DNA of 60,000 nt from Acanthaster planci (lineage: Eukaryota > Echinodermata > Asteroidea > Valvatida > Acanthasteridae). Shown here in pieces: positions 11,223-22,625 of this stretch. Each line of letters begins with the position of its first letter. Position 1 is the stretch's first letter. The DNA is taken from positions 1,337,477-1,397,476 of the forward strand of contig NW_019091397.1 of NCBI RefSeq assembly GCF_001949145.1. Reading direction: 5' to 3'. The notes beneath the pieces were generated by a model. That model worked only from the letters and a program-made list of their open reading frames with translations, searched no databases and was not told where the DNA came from. Made by a program: the position numbers and the translations under genes.

Positions 11223-13034
11223 TTATGAACAGGTCAGTGAACTTTTAGAATACCCCTTTGGCTACCTTATTTGCTAAGAGCGGCTATCCAAGTTATTCAA
11301 GTGTTAAACTGCTATCATTAATAAAGTAAAAGATTTATTGTTAGTCTGCTATCTTTTTTGTCCAAAGTGCATTTGAGGGAAATACCTGAGAGTATGAGAA
11401 AAATGTATTTGAAAAAAAAAACCTTGGTGGACACTGTTTATGAGCAGATTGGATCCATCATCTGTTTAACTCGTAGGAAGAAGTGGCGTACCAAAAACGC
11501 GAACTACAAAGTCATGTCAAATCAAGTAAACGTTTTTGTCGAGACATTCTCAACGAAATTCGTTCTACGCAATGAAATGTGTTAAACATAACAAAGGTCA
11601 CGTCAAAGCTTTATCAAAGTTAGCTGTCTAGGTTAAGCCTGAAATATTTCACGGATGAGGAACATCACAGTGTCACGTTTCGTATTTTTAGGTTTTCCTG
11701 CTGCCAAATCGTGCAGCTTTTTAGTATGTTATGGAATATCTGATTATTATATTCGTCCGTTAACTTCTATAGAGGACGTTTTTCTGATTTAGGATTAAAA
11801 TAGAGGTGGTTATAACCCGTGCATGTCTTGGAGTGGTGGCACAGGATGACATTAAGTTTTGTTGGTATTTACCTGCCCCCGGTCAAGTGCAGGTATTTAA
11901 CGCGATTTCTTTTCGAAGAACTCTCGTCTATCCCCATATCTCCATTCAAACACACCAGGTTGTTGGAACGTGTGGACGTCTAGAGCACTTAACCTGTCCC
12001 TCGCACTCATGAGCCCGCATTAAGTGGAGATGCGACGCGCCGCATGGTGTATAATATGGCACCACTCACATGTTGATCGCCCTGACAGGTAATGCAGCCG
12101 TAGGATCAGATAGGCTTTTAATCAATTTGTCTGTGTTGTCAAAAGCGGGGCTCGCGTCACACGTTCAGTATGCTCTGCGCGGTAGCGGCGTTTTGAGCAG
12201 AATGGTACACTGACTACCAAAGTACCGTGACATCATGTCGTTTGACAGGATGCCATCTTTGAGTCAAAATTGACAGTATGCCTCAGGCCTCTCCAGTTAT
12301 GTTGTAAACTAACACAGGAAGATATATGGTTTTTCTGAAACAAACGATGATCTCTCTCAATAAATAGACCACATCAAACTGACAGGATTTTAACAATCGA
12401 CTGAAAACTAGACGAACTACTGAGTGTATCAAAGCAGCCTTGTTAACATTATGCACACGCCATACGTAGGGCTACGTTTGTATGGAAGATCTCCGGTAAG
12501 ACTATACAGACATCATTTCTGGGTGCTGAGATGTTTCAGAGAAAAACAGCTATGAAATTGTAAAACCATAAAAAAACATCTTTGCAATGTGCATCTTATT
12601 CAACAGGAGAGTTCTGTTGTTAAGGAGTTGTGACTCTCTGCACAACTCGAATATTGCAAATTGTTACAGACTGAGACTGAAAAAAGGGATAAAACAATAT
12701 TCCCTTCGTTGATAAGTACGCCAGATAGCCTTATTTACGAGGTATTAAAACGTGAATATCTCAATTAAGTCTGAGGGCGCAACACTGAGTGCGGGGACTG
12801 AAGAGATGGTTGAGAAACCGATGATTGCGCTTTCTTCAGAATGGAGGACACCTGCTACCTCTAACTTAATAAAAACTGCACAAAAGGTAAAAATATATCT
12901 TTGAATCTCTCACTGGTTTTTTTTACACGCCTTTTTCAATACAGTAGCCATGCTGTACTTTTTCCTGATCGTCATAACCTGCTCTTGGAAACCCTATTTT
13001 TGTTTGTCGACATAGTAGGAATGGAAGATTCTCG
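11223..13034. other. Non-coding background
   Basis: AT-rich, with chance ORFs under 80 codons. Position 12774 carries a GAGGGCGC word without further CTCF-like context. An acceptor-like tract ends near 12605 without a supportable exon. Confidence 0.5.
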
Positions 13035-13561
13035 CTTGGACCACGCAATGCAATTTTTAATATGCATCTTGAAAGTGAACCTTTTGTATCAATGAACCTC
13101 ATTGTTATTTTTTGTTCTGCTATTTTTAATTGGTATTTTGGAGCCTTTTGGGATTGTTTGCCTACATACTCATGAGTAAGGCTGTGATGTCATCCCAGAC
13201 ACTGAACCCCAATGTTGTATTGATTTGTGGAAAAAAAAAACTGCTGGAATGTTTAATTATTTTGCTTTTGTATATTTCTCTTTTTCTTGAAATTTGTAGT
13301 TGTGTATGGCCATCAGCCAGCAAGCAACCTGTTTTCAGAACTGTTTTCAAACAGTATTTTAGGGTTCAAAATTTGTACGTGGAAACATGTAAACTGAACA
13401 GTGTCTTCCCTGATTTTCGTCACAGCAACAGGGCCTTCATTTGTATGGACAAATTTTAATATTTTAAAAAAGGGACTTTTCATTACACTTAACTCCAAAA
13501 AGATTTCAAACAGTTTTATACTTTGAAGAAGAGCAATGTATTTGCCTTCCCAGTCAGTTAA
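13035..13561 (-). mobile_element. Dispersed MITE-like element, copy A
   Basis: Read on the minus strand, this segment aligns along most of its length with 36400-36987. In the best block, plus-strand 13165-13230 (complemented) matches 36766-36831 at 50 of 66 positions, including GGATGACATCA. A second block around 13340-13400 matches 36597-36680. The high-coordinate end has TTAA (13558-13561); the low-coordinate end is eroded near 13035. Short ORFs in the two copies share a few residues only because the DNA is shared. This is a non-autonomous, non-coding element; autonomous partner unknown. Confidence 0.7.
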
Positions 13562-14498
13562 AAAAAGAATGCGCAACGCATTCAGGACAGTAATATACCA
13601 AATACACAGTCAGTTTGGCTTGGCGCTAGTGTCTTAATAGTTTTCCCTTAGGACCCGTGTGATGGATTTTTCTTAGCTACATTTTGTGCAAATTTCTTCC
13701 CTCTTAAATATTTGATTTGAAGACCGTTGGACATCCTTCTAGGTTATGACAAGTGCGCTTCTTTAACAAACGTTCACAATTTAGTGCTCCCAAACAATCG
13801 AGGGCGTGTTGCTCTAATATCATTCTGCACTTACACAACAAATAATCACCAAGGAGTTTACGACTGTCACAGCAAACCTTCCAAAATTCTAGCAATTGTT
13901 GTGCTGAAGTAGCTTTTATGTTGAGCTTTCTGCCTAGAACGAAATGGGGCAGAGTTTACTTCCGAATGAAGCAATGTGTACTACAAAAATTAAATCAAAA
14001 GACCAAAAATGCCCTGTAATGGGAAAATTAGAAAAAAAAGAGGTCAAAGGGCATATAAGGATTGCCCCAAACTTAAACTGCATAACACTTTATTGTCTTT
14101 ATTAATCACACAGATAATATACTTTCATGAACGTTAAAATAGATCTGTACATATTTCTTGTGGTCGCCTATAACCCTGCAAAAGTCCATGTAATGCATCG
14201 TGGGTTTTGGATTGGCTGTTTTCTCAACTCTGAGGCCAAATGGAATACCATCTGCTAGCATTTCTTCATCTCAACCCTTCGAGTTGATAAGATGAGAGAC
14301 TCAATCTCACTGAGCCTTTGTTGCCTCATGGTGATTTGAAATTTCCGTTAAATAGCGATGAATAAACATGTTTCAGGACTGGTGACGTAGAACATTAAGA
14401 AACAAAGGCCTACATTCCATCGTACACCACATTTTGATGTTTAGGGAACGATAGATTTTATTCAAATTGACAGCCGCTGGTGATTCACTGAGAACGGC
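13562..14498. other. Non-coding background
   Basis: Nothing beyond short ORFs and AT-rich tracts. A small imperfect hairpin lies near 14265-14300. Confidence 0.5.
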
Positions 14499-14745
14499 AT
14501 TGGCGGATCCAGAAACCAAATTTTAAGGGGAGCAAACTTGTTTTGGGGTACAATAATTTGGAAATCTTGTAGGCCTAACTTCTTTGGCCTTTTTGCACTC
14601 TTGGACTTGTTACACACTTTTTGTAGGAAGGGAAATCGACCCACAAAAAGTCACCTTTTTCTCGTTATTTACAACAAACTGACTTTCCTTCCTTTGTTGG
14701 GGGCTGGGATAGCCCCTTTCCCCCCTCCGTGGATCCATCCGTATG
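14499..14745. mobile_element. Decayed inverted-repeat element with GGATCCA ends
   Basis: The left end reads CATTGGCGGATCCAG and the right end, complemented, reads CATACGGATGGATCCAC, followed inward by G-rich sequence (C-rich tract near 14718). A GGCGGATCCAG-plus-G-tract end is, to my knowledge, a common terminal pattern of short DNA-transposon relics in animal genomes. The match between the ends is imperfect and no target duplication could be defined. Confidence 0.35.
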
Positions 14746-14929
14746 AAGAGCTTTTCATTGGTGCACATGGCGAAAAAAAGCTGCTCTCACACGCAACAAG
14801 CCATTTGTCCTACATAATTCGGTTGTGGATACAGTAATCCCTTTGATAAAGACAAGGGAAGTTCCATAACACGCTGGACTTCTGAGAGACGGGACAGACG
14901 CATGTTTAAGACGCCAAAATGAAGTGTGT

Positions 14930-15415
14930 CAATAATGGCCGCAAACGTACAATGAAAATTGAATGAGTGATCCGCGTTTGCCCCGTCCAAAGCCCAATCC
15001 ATACAACAGGACGTCGATTGGGTTTCGTATTCCAAGGGACCAGGCAAAGATGCGTTCCTGGATGCCTCAATTCCTTCGATTACTTGGAGGACAGAACTTT
15101 GTAGCCTCGAGCACCATCAGTGAGCTGCATGTAATTGCAATAGCAACCCTGGCGTGAAGCTGTTCGTTCTAAGTGCAGCGCCCGTGGGCAGAGTATTTCA
15201 TTCTCCAAATATTGGCAGTCTTGGTAATAAAATACGGCCTGACAACCTCTCCATTTGTAATACGACGCTTGTTTGTAAATCACGCGCAAATCCGCGCTTA
15301 ATTTGGACAATGTCCAGAGATACAGTGCGAGTGCCCAGGTTATCCGGACGAGTCTACGGCCTGTGCTAAAATTAGGACATGGGCCCTCCATAATTACATG
15401 GATGTGTGTTAATGC
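14930..15415. promoter_or_regulatory. Candidate conserved non-coding element (strongest by content)
   Basis: Almost 490 bp of mixed-composition DNA with closely packed regulatory-looking words. They include TGTAATTGCAATAGCAACC (homeodomain/POU-like joined to an RFX half-site, about 15129), GGTAATAAAATACG, GCGCAAATCCGCGC, the 13-bp inverted repeat TGGACAATGTCCA (15304-15316) and CATAATTACATGG near 15390. ORFs of 64-103 codons overlap on both strands and in several frames, which argues against one being real. The regulatory call is inferred and depends on cross-species alignment. Confidence 0.3.
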
Positions 15416-15795
15416 GTCGTGGGTGAAGCAAGCATGAGATCACTGCCCTTGCATTGAGATTATGTTTCATTCTTTAAGAAAATAATTGCATAGATGTTTC
15501 GTCAGCTAAGTGCAAAAGCCGAGTGATTGAATGAAGACCACCTCTGAGCTGTTGTTTGACTTACAAAAAATGCTGTCAAATGTCAGTTGGCAGGCACTTC
15601 TGGTACAAGCAGATTGGATTTAATTGATTGTGGCCTGGACCGTGTTCAGCACTCAGACCAACAAGTCCGGACAAAACCGTCTGCCACAAATCGAATGTTA
15701 TTTGGCATTGGAAAGGTTGCCCTTTTGACGCCAGGCAGTGTTGATTTACAACTGGACCTTGGGAAGTTGGGTGGAGTGTAAGGACTGAACTCAAA

Positions 15796-15803
15796 TGACG
15801 TCA
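15796..15803. promoter_or_regulatory. Perfect CRE palindrome TGACGTCA
   Basis: Full 8-bp CREB/ATF site, one of six in the window. No TATA box or other promoter element is close by. Confidence 0.35.
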
Positions 15804-16429
15804 TGTCCCAATACAGAGTTGTTAAGATCAAGGTTGGATTGAGACGCGGAATGGTACCTGCAAAAGGCGTGAAGAATTAGCAGAAACCGCAGTCGACAGG
15901 ATAGGAGAAAGTTAAGGCTCCTCGTCTATAGCGAGGACCTATGTCATTATGAGATGATAACTAGTTCCTCCCAGTACAAATACTCTACATCCTCGAATTA
16001 TTTATCATTACTTGAACGAAGCTCAATGCTTTACGTGAACTTCTCTCTTAAAGACGATTGTGAACCATTGATTGTTTTGTTGTTAAATGTTTGACGAGAA
16101 CCATTCAAAATCCATAGTCGGTTGAACAGCACGTCCAACAGGTGACCCTTGTTAACTGTTTCAGCTTGGAGGGGAGTAATGTCAGTTGATGAAGCTTCAT
16201 ATAAATCGCGATATTTGTCCCTCTTGAGTCGCACATCCTGACATTATACAGTTGCCTCTTGTCATCAGTGATCCATTCTGATGGGGGTCCCATTTTCCTT
16301 TGACAACTCTTGAAATCTCTTAACTGACATTTTCATAGTACTTTTTTAATTTCAAATCGGTTCCACCTGACATTCGTGTCGTTCAGATGCTAGAGACCCT
16401 TAAGCATCGCCACTTTAACGTCCTTTTCA

Positions 16430-16680
16430 CGTAGTTAAAGTCGCTTTATTGGCTCCCAGTACCGGGAAGAAATCAGTTACAACTCTGTCGATAATACAAT
16501 TCGGTCTTCGCACGTCAAACGATCTTCATTTTAGGCAGATGTTTCGCCTTGGGGTTGATATCAGTTCTCCCGCGCAGAGAACATCGTGTCCGCGGGACTC
16601 AGTCTGCCGACGGGGCTTTTTATTGCCCCTCGTAGTTTTGAGCGACCGCGGGAAATCAATAGGACTTTCTTGAGACCTGA
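16430..16680. promoter_or_regulatory. CpG-rich patch with three E2F-like sites
   Basis: TCTCCCGCGCAG (about 16567), CCGCGGGA (16590-16597) and CCGCGGGAAAT (16646-16656, TTTCCCGCGG on the minus strand) lie within 90 bp. The two CCGCGGGA copies flank a hairpin with GGGGC/GCCCC arms near 16611-16630. Such clustering would suit an E2F-responsive promoter or enhancer. No start site can be assigned, and ORFs on both strands are GC-driven. Confidence 0.25.
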
Positions 16681-16789
16681 AGACTTTGGACTCATCTAAG
16701 CTTTCAGATGGGAACTGAGGTTGCAAAGCACGGCGCTCTTATTGAATTTCGTTCGTGGAGATGATCAGACAGAGAAGCAAATTATCACC

Positions 16790-16985
16790 CGGTAATGGCG
16801 CGGCCAGCGATATAGCCTTTGCGTTTCACACCCGCTGAGAATCCAGGTTGACCTTCTTTGTCAGTGCGGTTGGTGTAATGCCTAAGATGCAGTCACCTTT
16901 TCATTTAATTTTTGGCTGAAAAGGGAAAAATGGGGCCGTGATTTCATCAACAGGTGCCCAAAATCAATTTGATTCTCTCCAAATT
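16790..16985. promoter_or_regulatory. Candidate conserved non-coding element
   Basis: Adjoins the E2F-like patch. It contains TTTGTCAGTGCGG, an E-box CAGGTG near 16952, and AAATCAATTTGATT, a near-palindromic homeodomain/TALE-like word near 16963. Status rests on composition only. Confidence 0.2.
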
Positions 16986-17100
16986 ATATTCAAAACATTC
17001 AGTATAGGAACTGGCAAGCTTCAGCCTAACGCAGTGTGATGCGGTTAACGTTGCCTAGTTTTCCCAAAAGTCATGTAATCTAAACTGTAATCTAATCCAC

Positions 17101-17435
17101 TTGGACTCTTTAATTTACGAAACTCAAGACAAAGTCTTATCTGTTTCTTGCCACAGCTTTAATCATTTATTGAAACTTTTGCCAGATATCAAATTTGTTT
17201 GGGAAAGCTGGCATCAGAAATATGGGCTATTAACTGGCCCCAAACACACCAATCACACGATCAATGGACGCCCAGGTCCGATGTTCATCAGTATCCATAT
17301 GACATTAAGGCAAATCATTAACTCAGCGGGCACCCAGGCCCAGGAGCAATCATTCTGGAATACAGCCATGGTTTGCTATGGAACATACAGCACACCCAAC
17401 CCCCATGGGTATATAAGAGGGTGTGGCTAACCTTA
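17101..17435 (+). promoter_or_regulatory. TATA-type promoter candidate
   Basis: GGGTATATAAGAGGG (TATA at 17410-17417) is a good TATA box. Upstream are a CCAAT word in CACCAATCACAC (about 17248) and GC-containing blocks at 17221-17340. A start near 17440 would be expected if it is used. The 109-codon ORF that covers the segment ends at 17430 and is not recognised. No downstream coding exon is visible, so a non-coding transcript, a distant first exon or a chance TATA are all possible. Confidence 0.25.
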
Positions 17436-17720
17436 CAAACTGTGTGTAATACACATATCCATATGAGCAACATTATCCACTGTTAACAGTAACCATGATA
17501 ATAATGATACATGTCAAATCATGAATGTATTAGGAGATGGCTGTCTCCAAACCCTGTTAGAAAAAGTCACTTCTTAAAGAAACCTGCAAGACCAGGTTGG
17601 AGCTGGGTGGTGTTGGGCAAATTGAACCAGCTTGCCTAATTTGCTGTGATAGAATGACCCGAGCAAATGTACATCCCCTTAAGCTAGGATTGTATACAAT
17701 TTGAGCCTTGACCCTCTGCC

Positions 17721-17796
17721 TGATTGGTCAAAACACTTGACTGTGATTGGCTTACACTCTTGACTGTGATTGGTTAAAAGTCTTAACTATGATTGG
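17721..17796 (-). promoter_or_regulatory. Four inverted CCAAT boxes at exact 23-bp spacing
   Basis: TGATTGG (ATTGG, the reverse of CCAAT) starts at 17721, 17744, 17767 and 17790, so the period is exactly 23 bp three times. The units between are also related (CTTGACTG precedes two of them), so this is a short degenerate tandem repeat in which the NF-Y core is the best-kept part. CCAATCA is the optimal NF-Y core. It lies about 300 bp downstream of a TATA candidate, on the opposite strand sense. Confidence 0.55.
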
Positions 17797-18042
17797 CCGA
17801 ATCTATGAATAATTAGTGCTGGTATTCTCCACAGAATCCCAACTTAGTGAAACCCTTAACTTTTTAAAGAGGTAAAACTACAATATAGAGGGGTAAATTG
17901 AGTGTGAAACAATGCAAACATACAAACAATTATGACATCTGCTTAAAACACTGAATATAAACATCCAGAACATTTTACATTGTAATATAAACTACTTTTA
18001 ATCACATGAAGCATGTGAACTCATGTTTGGCCAGGTATGAAG

Positions 18043-18076
18043 TATTCTGTCAAAATATATATTTTGTGACAGAATA
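18043..18076. repeat. 34-bp AT-rich near-palindrome
   Basis: Arms TATTCTGTCA and TGACAGAATA flank an AAATATATATTTTG centre that is itself nearly self-complementary. It is a possible cruciform. No terminal duplication is seen, so a transposon label is not justified. Confidence 0.45.
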
Positions 18077-18639
18077 TATTGTCTCCTTTCAACAGGGAAT
18101 GCACTGTTTTGTAGGGTTTCACAGCAAAAACGATAAACCCACATTCACTCAGTAGTCTACACTGGTAGCCTTGCACAAGTGATTCTGCACATGCAAGGAA
18201 AAAGCAAACCACCTTTTCGAACGAAGGGCGCTTTATCTATATATACACGTGTACGTGGCACTGTCTGACAACCAAGTATCAGATTCAGCATAGCAAATCG
18301 ACCTGTAGCGCTTCAGAAGTCTGACCAGCATTTTAGTAGTTGATTTACTTCCTTGTTTAAATGAGCTTACACTGTCATTGAGCATTGTTAACATCATTGA
18401 CCCATCCCTTTCTTGATTTGTAAGCAAGCAAGCTTGTCTTAATAGAATGGCCTAGTTATTATCTTGCTTGTTTCCTGGAATGTGCTTCGCGCACATGTAT
18501 TTTTGGTACCATTCTGCTAACTTCAGCAATTCCAGTGCTTTTCTGCACTGACAATGAAATCTCCAGCATAACATCTATAAGAGCTCCGTTTGCATTGTAA
18601 GCTTTGTGATGGGTGTCAAAAAATTAATGATCCCAATCC
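18077..18639. other. Non-coding background
   Basis: Short ORFs only. TATATATACACGTGTACGTG at 18239-18258 is a minor low-complexity patch. Nothing else supportable. Confidence 0.45.
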
Positions 18640-18820
18640 AACCAGAATGATGACAAAGCCAGTTACCACTCTCTCGCAATAGCTTTCAAGAGACACTCCT
18701 TAACTGGCGCGGTTGATGTGGTTACCATGACAGCGTGCAAACAGTGGTCGCCACGTAAGGCTATGCAGATGTTATTTAATAGCTACCCTTTTAACTACTA
18801 TTGCGATAATGTCGAGCATA
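18640..18820. promoter_or_regulatory. Candidate regulatory patch with RFX X-box-like site
   Basis: GTTACCATGACAG at 18721-18733 resembles an RFX X-box (GTTRCCATGGNAAC). CGCAATAG (18675-18682) and CTATTGCG (18798-18805) form an exact 8-bp inverted pair around it. A near-identical 13-mer occurs at 22417-22429. Confidence 0.25.
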
Positions 18821-19869
18821 ATCTAGGCAAGACATGTTCGAGGCATACGTGTCAACAAGATGATGTACCCTCTAGATGATATTTGCTGCATAAGTTATTA
18901 ATCCGTTTACCACTCGGGGGAGTAAATCGTTACACGACATAAAACACACGTACGCACAGTCGTATCTGTTTTACATACAAATTGGGGACATTCCTTTGTT
19001 CTCCTGTGGTTAAGGAAACTTGGGGAAAATGCTCCTTTTTCTCCTACTAGAATAACTCCTTTGAGCTGGGTTTTTTATGATGATTTCCTGGACTGTTCCT
19101 CTTCATTTTGCCACAGATAACCGTGACCCCAAAATGTATCTAGGCTGTTTTTCAGAGAGAGGAAGGCATTGTGAGGGCGTGAGCGAATCCACATAAGGCC
19201 ATCGTACCCTGCATTATGCGGATTTCTTTTGTGCAGAGGTCCACACTATGTATGCCACGCCTGCACACACATTTTACTGTGATCGAGAAAACGTGTATCG
19301 CTTTGCTGACGCGTAACTCTTACATACACATAAACGTATACAAGAGTTAAAAGTATATTGGTAGCAAGCATTATCTTTTGAGCCGAAGATGACTCCTGAG
19401 GATGAGAGACAAATCATTTGTTCATGATTTTGCGTGTGTGTGTCCTCAAATGTGTTGCAATAAACGAACATTAATGCAATGTAGTACATGTGCATGAATA
19501 AGATGCTTATAGACGTATAGGGTGAATATCTTTGTTTTTACAGTCTGGAGTCTTCGATTTTCAAACAAACACATTGTATAATCCTAGCAGTCATTTTGGC
19601 AGTGAAGCATGGGATCTTCAAGCTAGCACCCCGCAAAAATTGCTTTAAGCATCCCTTAGAACGGGCTAGGTGATCAGCCTTTGGTTAACATGCGCGTTTT
19701 GGGGTCTGTTCCGGTTCCGTTTTACTCGCACATTTAAATAGACACACCCCATAACTTTCCTATGTGGACCACGCACACAACATACACTGAAAACATGTCT
19801 TTTGAAAGGGACCTTCGGGTCCAGAATTACGGAGACTGCGAAATGTGCATTGTAAACTGCGCTGTAATT

Positions 19870-19942
19870 GCAAGTCCTCCCACCGGCAACCTTGTTCCCA
19901 GCGGTAACTTTATTTCCAGCTTGGCTCCCAATAGTAACCCCA
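19870..19942 (-). repeat. Degenerate 18-bp tandem repeat
   Basis: On the minus strand, units of the type GTTACCGCTGGGAACAAG recur about three times with substitutions. The short minus ORF therefore translates as repeated Ala-Gly-Asn-Lys-Val. A small UUCG-type hairpin (GGACC/GGTCC arms) sits just upstream at 19808-19821. This is probably a decayed minisatellite. Confidence 0.35.
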
Positions 19943-20217
19943 GGAAACAAGCGAGGAAACGATTACCTCGTTTATTTGGTGATTATATTTTCAACGGTTA
20001 ATACGTGTTTTCACATTTGATGTGATTTATTGTATCCAACTTCCAAACAACCCCTCTCGTCTCCATTTTGATTATAAAATATCTTAGAAAATGTTCCACT
20101 CCCAATGCAACACGCCAAGAATTGACTCCACATTAATACCAGATACATAATAGAACGAATCCTGATTAAAAGCTCGTCCAGAATATTTTTAATTAACGTT
20201 AGTATCCAATATTCTTG

Positions 20218-20420
20218 GATGTGCAAATCCAACTCCTGGGTGAGAGCAAGTGGCAGTGGGGGCGCACTGCTCGACACCTCGGGGCGAGGTTGGCACTGGC
20301 CTCGCTCGTGTGGGAATCACATTGCCACGGCCACTTGGACACCGAGAGCTCAACACGAGTCTCCGTTAGTATCGCACCCGTCACGTGAAAGGCGCAAAGG
20401 AGGGAAGTTACCACCAAAGT
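20218..20420. promoter_or_regulatory. CpG-rich patch with CSL and palindromic E-box words
   Basis: Contains the hairpin ACCTCG/CGAGGT (about 20275-20289), TGTGGGAA (20309-20316; a match to the Su(H)/CSL consensus YGTGRGAA) and TCACGTGA (20381-20388; a USF/MITF-type E-box). Multi-frame openness is a GC effect. This is plausibly a regulatory element. Confidence 0.28.
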
Positions 20421-20629
20421 GGGGATAAAGATATTTCCTCCTGTAGAAACTATTCCAATGGAAATCTTGCAATCACGCGCTCACTGCGGTTCCATCAGGT
20501 TGTTTGCATAGGTTGCCCAGTGCCGGATGCTCACGTTGATGGCAGAGCCACCAAAAGAAGGGGAGTCATTTTGATTTCAGTGCTGAACCTGTGTGCCAGA
20601 GCTCTATAAACAACCCGTCGTGTTTTTCG

Positions 20630-20800
20630 CGCCTGCGAAGCTAACGAGGGAATCAGTCCTTACACCCCAGACAACGCCGACTTAATACTGCAAATTCAGT
20701 TTGGTGTATGCGGACTGGGTCAGGGCCCATTAGCGTTCGCCGCCAAGATTAAGCCATGGCGTTAAGGGAAATCAGCCCAGCTGTGTGAAGTGCTCCTTGT
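20630..20800. promoter_or_regulatory. Candidate conserved non-coding element
   Basis: Mixed-composition stretch with few repeats: CGACTTAATACTGC, a GGGTCAGGGCCCATTAG block near 20715, and GCCGCCAAGATTAAGCC near 20740. It has no ORF of note. A weak TATAAA lies just upstream at 20605-20610. Suspected only from sequence complexity. Confidence 0.2.
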
Positions 20801-22329
20801 TTGAAAGAGGGTCAACACTGTAACCCTAGCTGGTTGTGAAGTGACCAATTAAAGCTAGCATGGAGTCTAAAAGTCTTGATTTCCGAACTTCTGGCCAGTG
20901 TTTGATAAAGAGAACAATTGAAATGGCTACATCTTTAATACTTTTACACTGGCCGATACGGGAAGCCAGATTTTCCAACCAGTCGGCCAGTTTATGGATG
21001 CCTCAGGTATGTCGAGTTTTATTTCGATAGGTCAACATCAGACGTTTGTTATTACATCAGACATTTGTATACCAGCATTTACTTGAGAAGTATCACACGC
21101 TTAGCAGACCTTCAATGAATTGGTGAGAAATAGGGACATTAATTGTTTTCATCCAATGTTCTGGTTAGACCACACACAGTCAGAGACTGCACAATGTCTT
21201 CAAAATGAACAGATAAAAGCTCTCTGCTATTTACACCAAATACTCTAGAGCCCCCCCCCCCCGGAACCATGCCATTAGTTTGATTAATGTCAGCAGAAGT
21301 CACGCATATGGAGATGACATATCACAAAGATCATGCTCTTACAACAAGGCCCAGAACCGAGAGGAAACTCTCATCAATCACGTCAACGGATCACACACAT
21401 GGCTTAGCACCTAACGCTATTTTGTTAAATGTGCGCGCTATATCTCTCAAATAGCGACCGGTAATAGGCCTGTGTTTGGTCCGTCCCGATGCTTGTCTTT
21501 GGGAGTTTAAACATTTCGAATTTGTGCCACCAGGCCTATATGTAAAACTTGAATACTGCAAGTGCATACTTTTAAGTGAAAAAAATTAATTGCAGGAATC
21601 CTGGGAGTTTCTTTTCAGGAAACTGGTTTTAGTGGGTTCATATTCACTTCCTCTTTAACGAGCCATTTGAATGTTCTCGTGTGCCCGATCCTTGGGCTTG
21701 TCTATTTGCACACAAACCATGGAAATGTTGTCACCATAGTCGCTTACCAGCCAATCATTTACAATTGACCGTGTTCGATCGTGGCTGGTGTGTTGGACGT
21801 TTGTTCTCCAATGAGCTCAATTTCGTGACTTACTGTCCAACTTTCCGCTGTTGATTTTTTTCGTGCTTTGCTGTTTCTCAGTGATGTTTCCGATATACAG
21901 GCTTGACTGATAACTGTGTAATTTCTTCCTCAGATGTCTTTGCCGTGGAAGGCGCCTGTAGCAGTCGTCGTAAACACCAAAAGTTCACAGGAATCAATTC
22001 TCTTTTTGCCAGAAGGTTTTACCACCCAACTTGGGCATTCTTGAAAGGACACACAAATATATGAAGATAAGCAAAAAACACCTTCTTAAGAAATTGAATC
22101 TAACAGGTGCCTTGTGTTTTGTATTTAAAGGGAAAAAAGACTACCATATAGCGATGTAATGTTGAATTCAACACTTTTCTGTTCAAAATGAGTCTCTTCT
22201 CCCTTGAGTCAGAAGTGCGTGACAAAAATTTATGACTTGGATAGCGACTCAGGGCTTCAAAGTGTCATTTGGTAATTCTCATGAAAAAAGGCTTGGTTTA
22301 GTTGCTAGCCGTTACTTGCCATCGTATAA
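20801..22329. other. Non-coding background
   Basis: No ORF worth noting. A C12 tract lies at 21251-21262. TAGGCCT-type words occur near 21466 and 21532. Confidence 0.5.
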
Positions 22330-22625
22330 GGAGGTAGCTATGAGCCGAGTGAAACTGAACCACGTGGCCTAAATTGAAAGGCGTAGCAGCCTTGCCGCTT
22401 TCCCAAAGTCTCATACGTTGCCATGACAGTTCTGCGGTTTACGTCAAAGCTGTCACTCCGCACGCGCCAAACCGCTAGATCGCTACGGAGTAACGCGAAA
22501 CGCGGTTGAAAAGTGGCCAGGTCACATCGGTTGGTTTCCCGGGATAGCATGCACCTTGCCATGCAAGCGCGCTGTGATGAGCTCCGGCCCCGATGTTACG
22601 ACGCACCATATTTTACTTAATTGAT
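22330..22625. promoter_or_regulatory. CpG-rich patch with RFX X-box-like site
   Basis: One of the most CpG-rich stretches of the window. GTTGCCATGACAG at 22417-22429 is X-box-like and differs by one base from 18721-18733. Words such as CGCGAAACGCGG lie near 22495. A 74-codon minus ORF (22338-22562) has a protein-like, Arg-rich translation, but no splice context or homology is recognised. Enhancer, CpG island or small exon are all open; regulatory is favoured. Confidence 0.25.
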
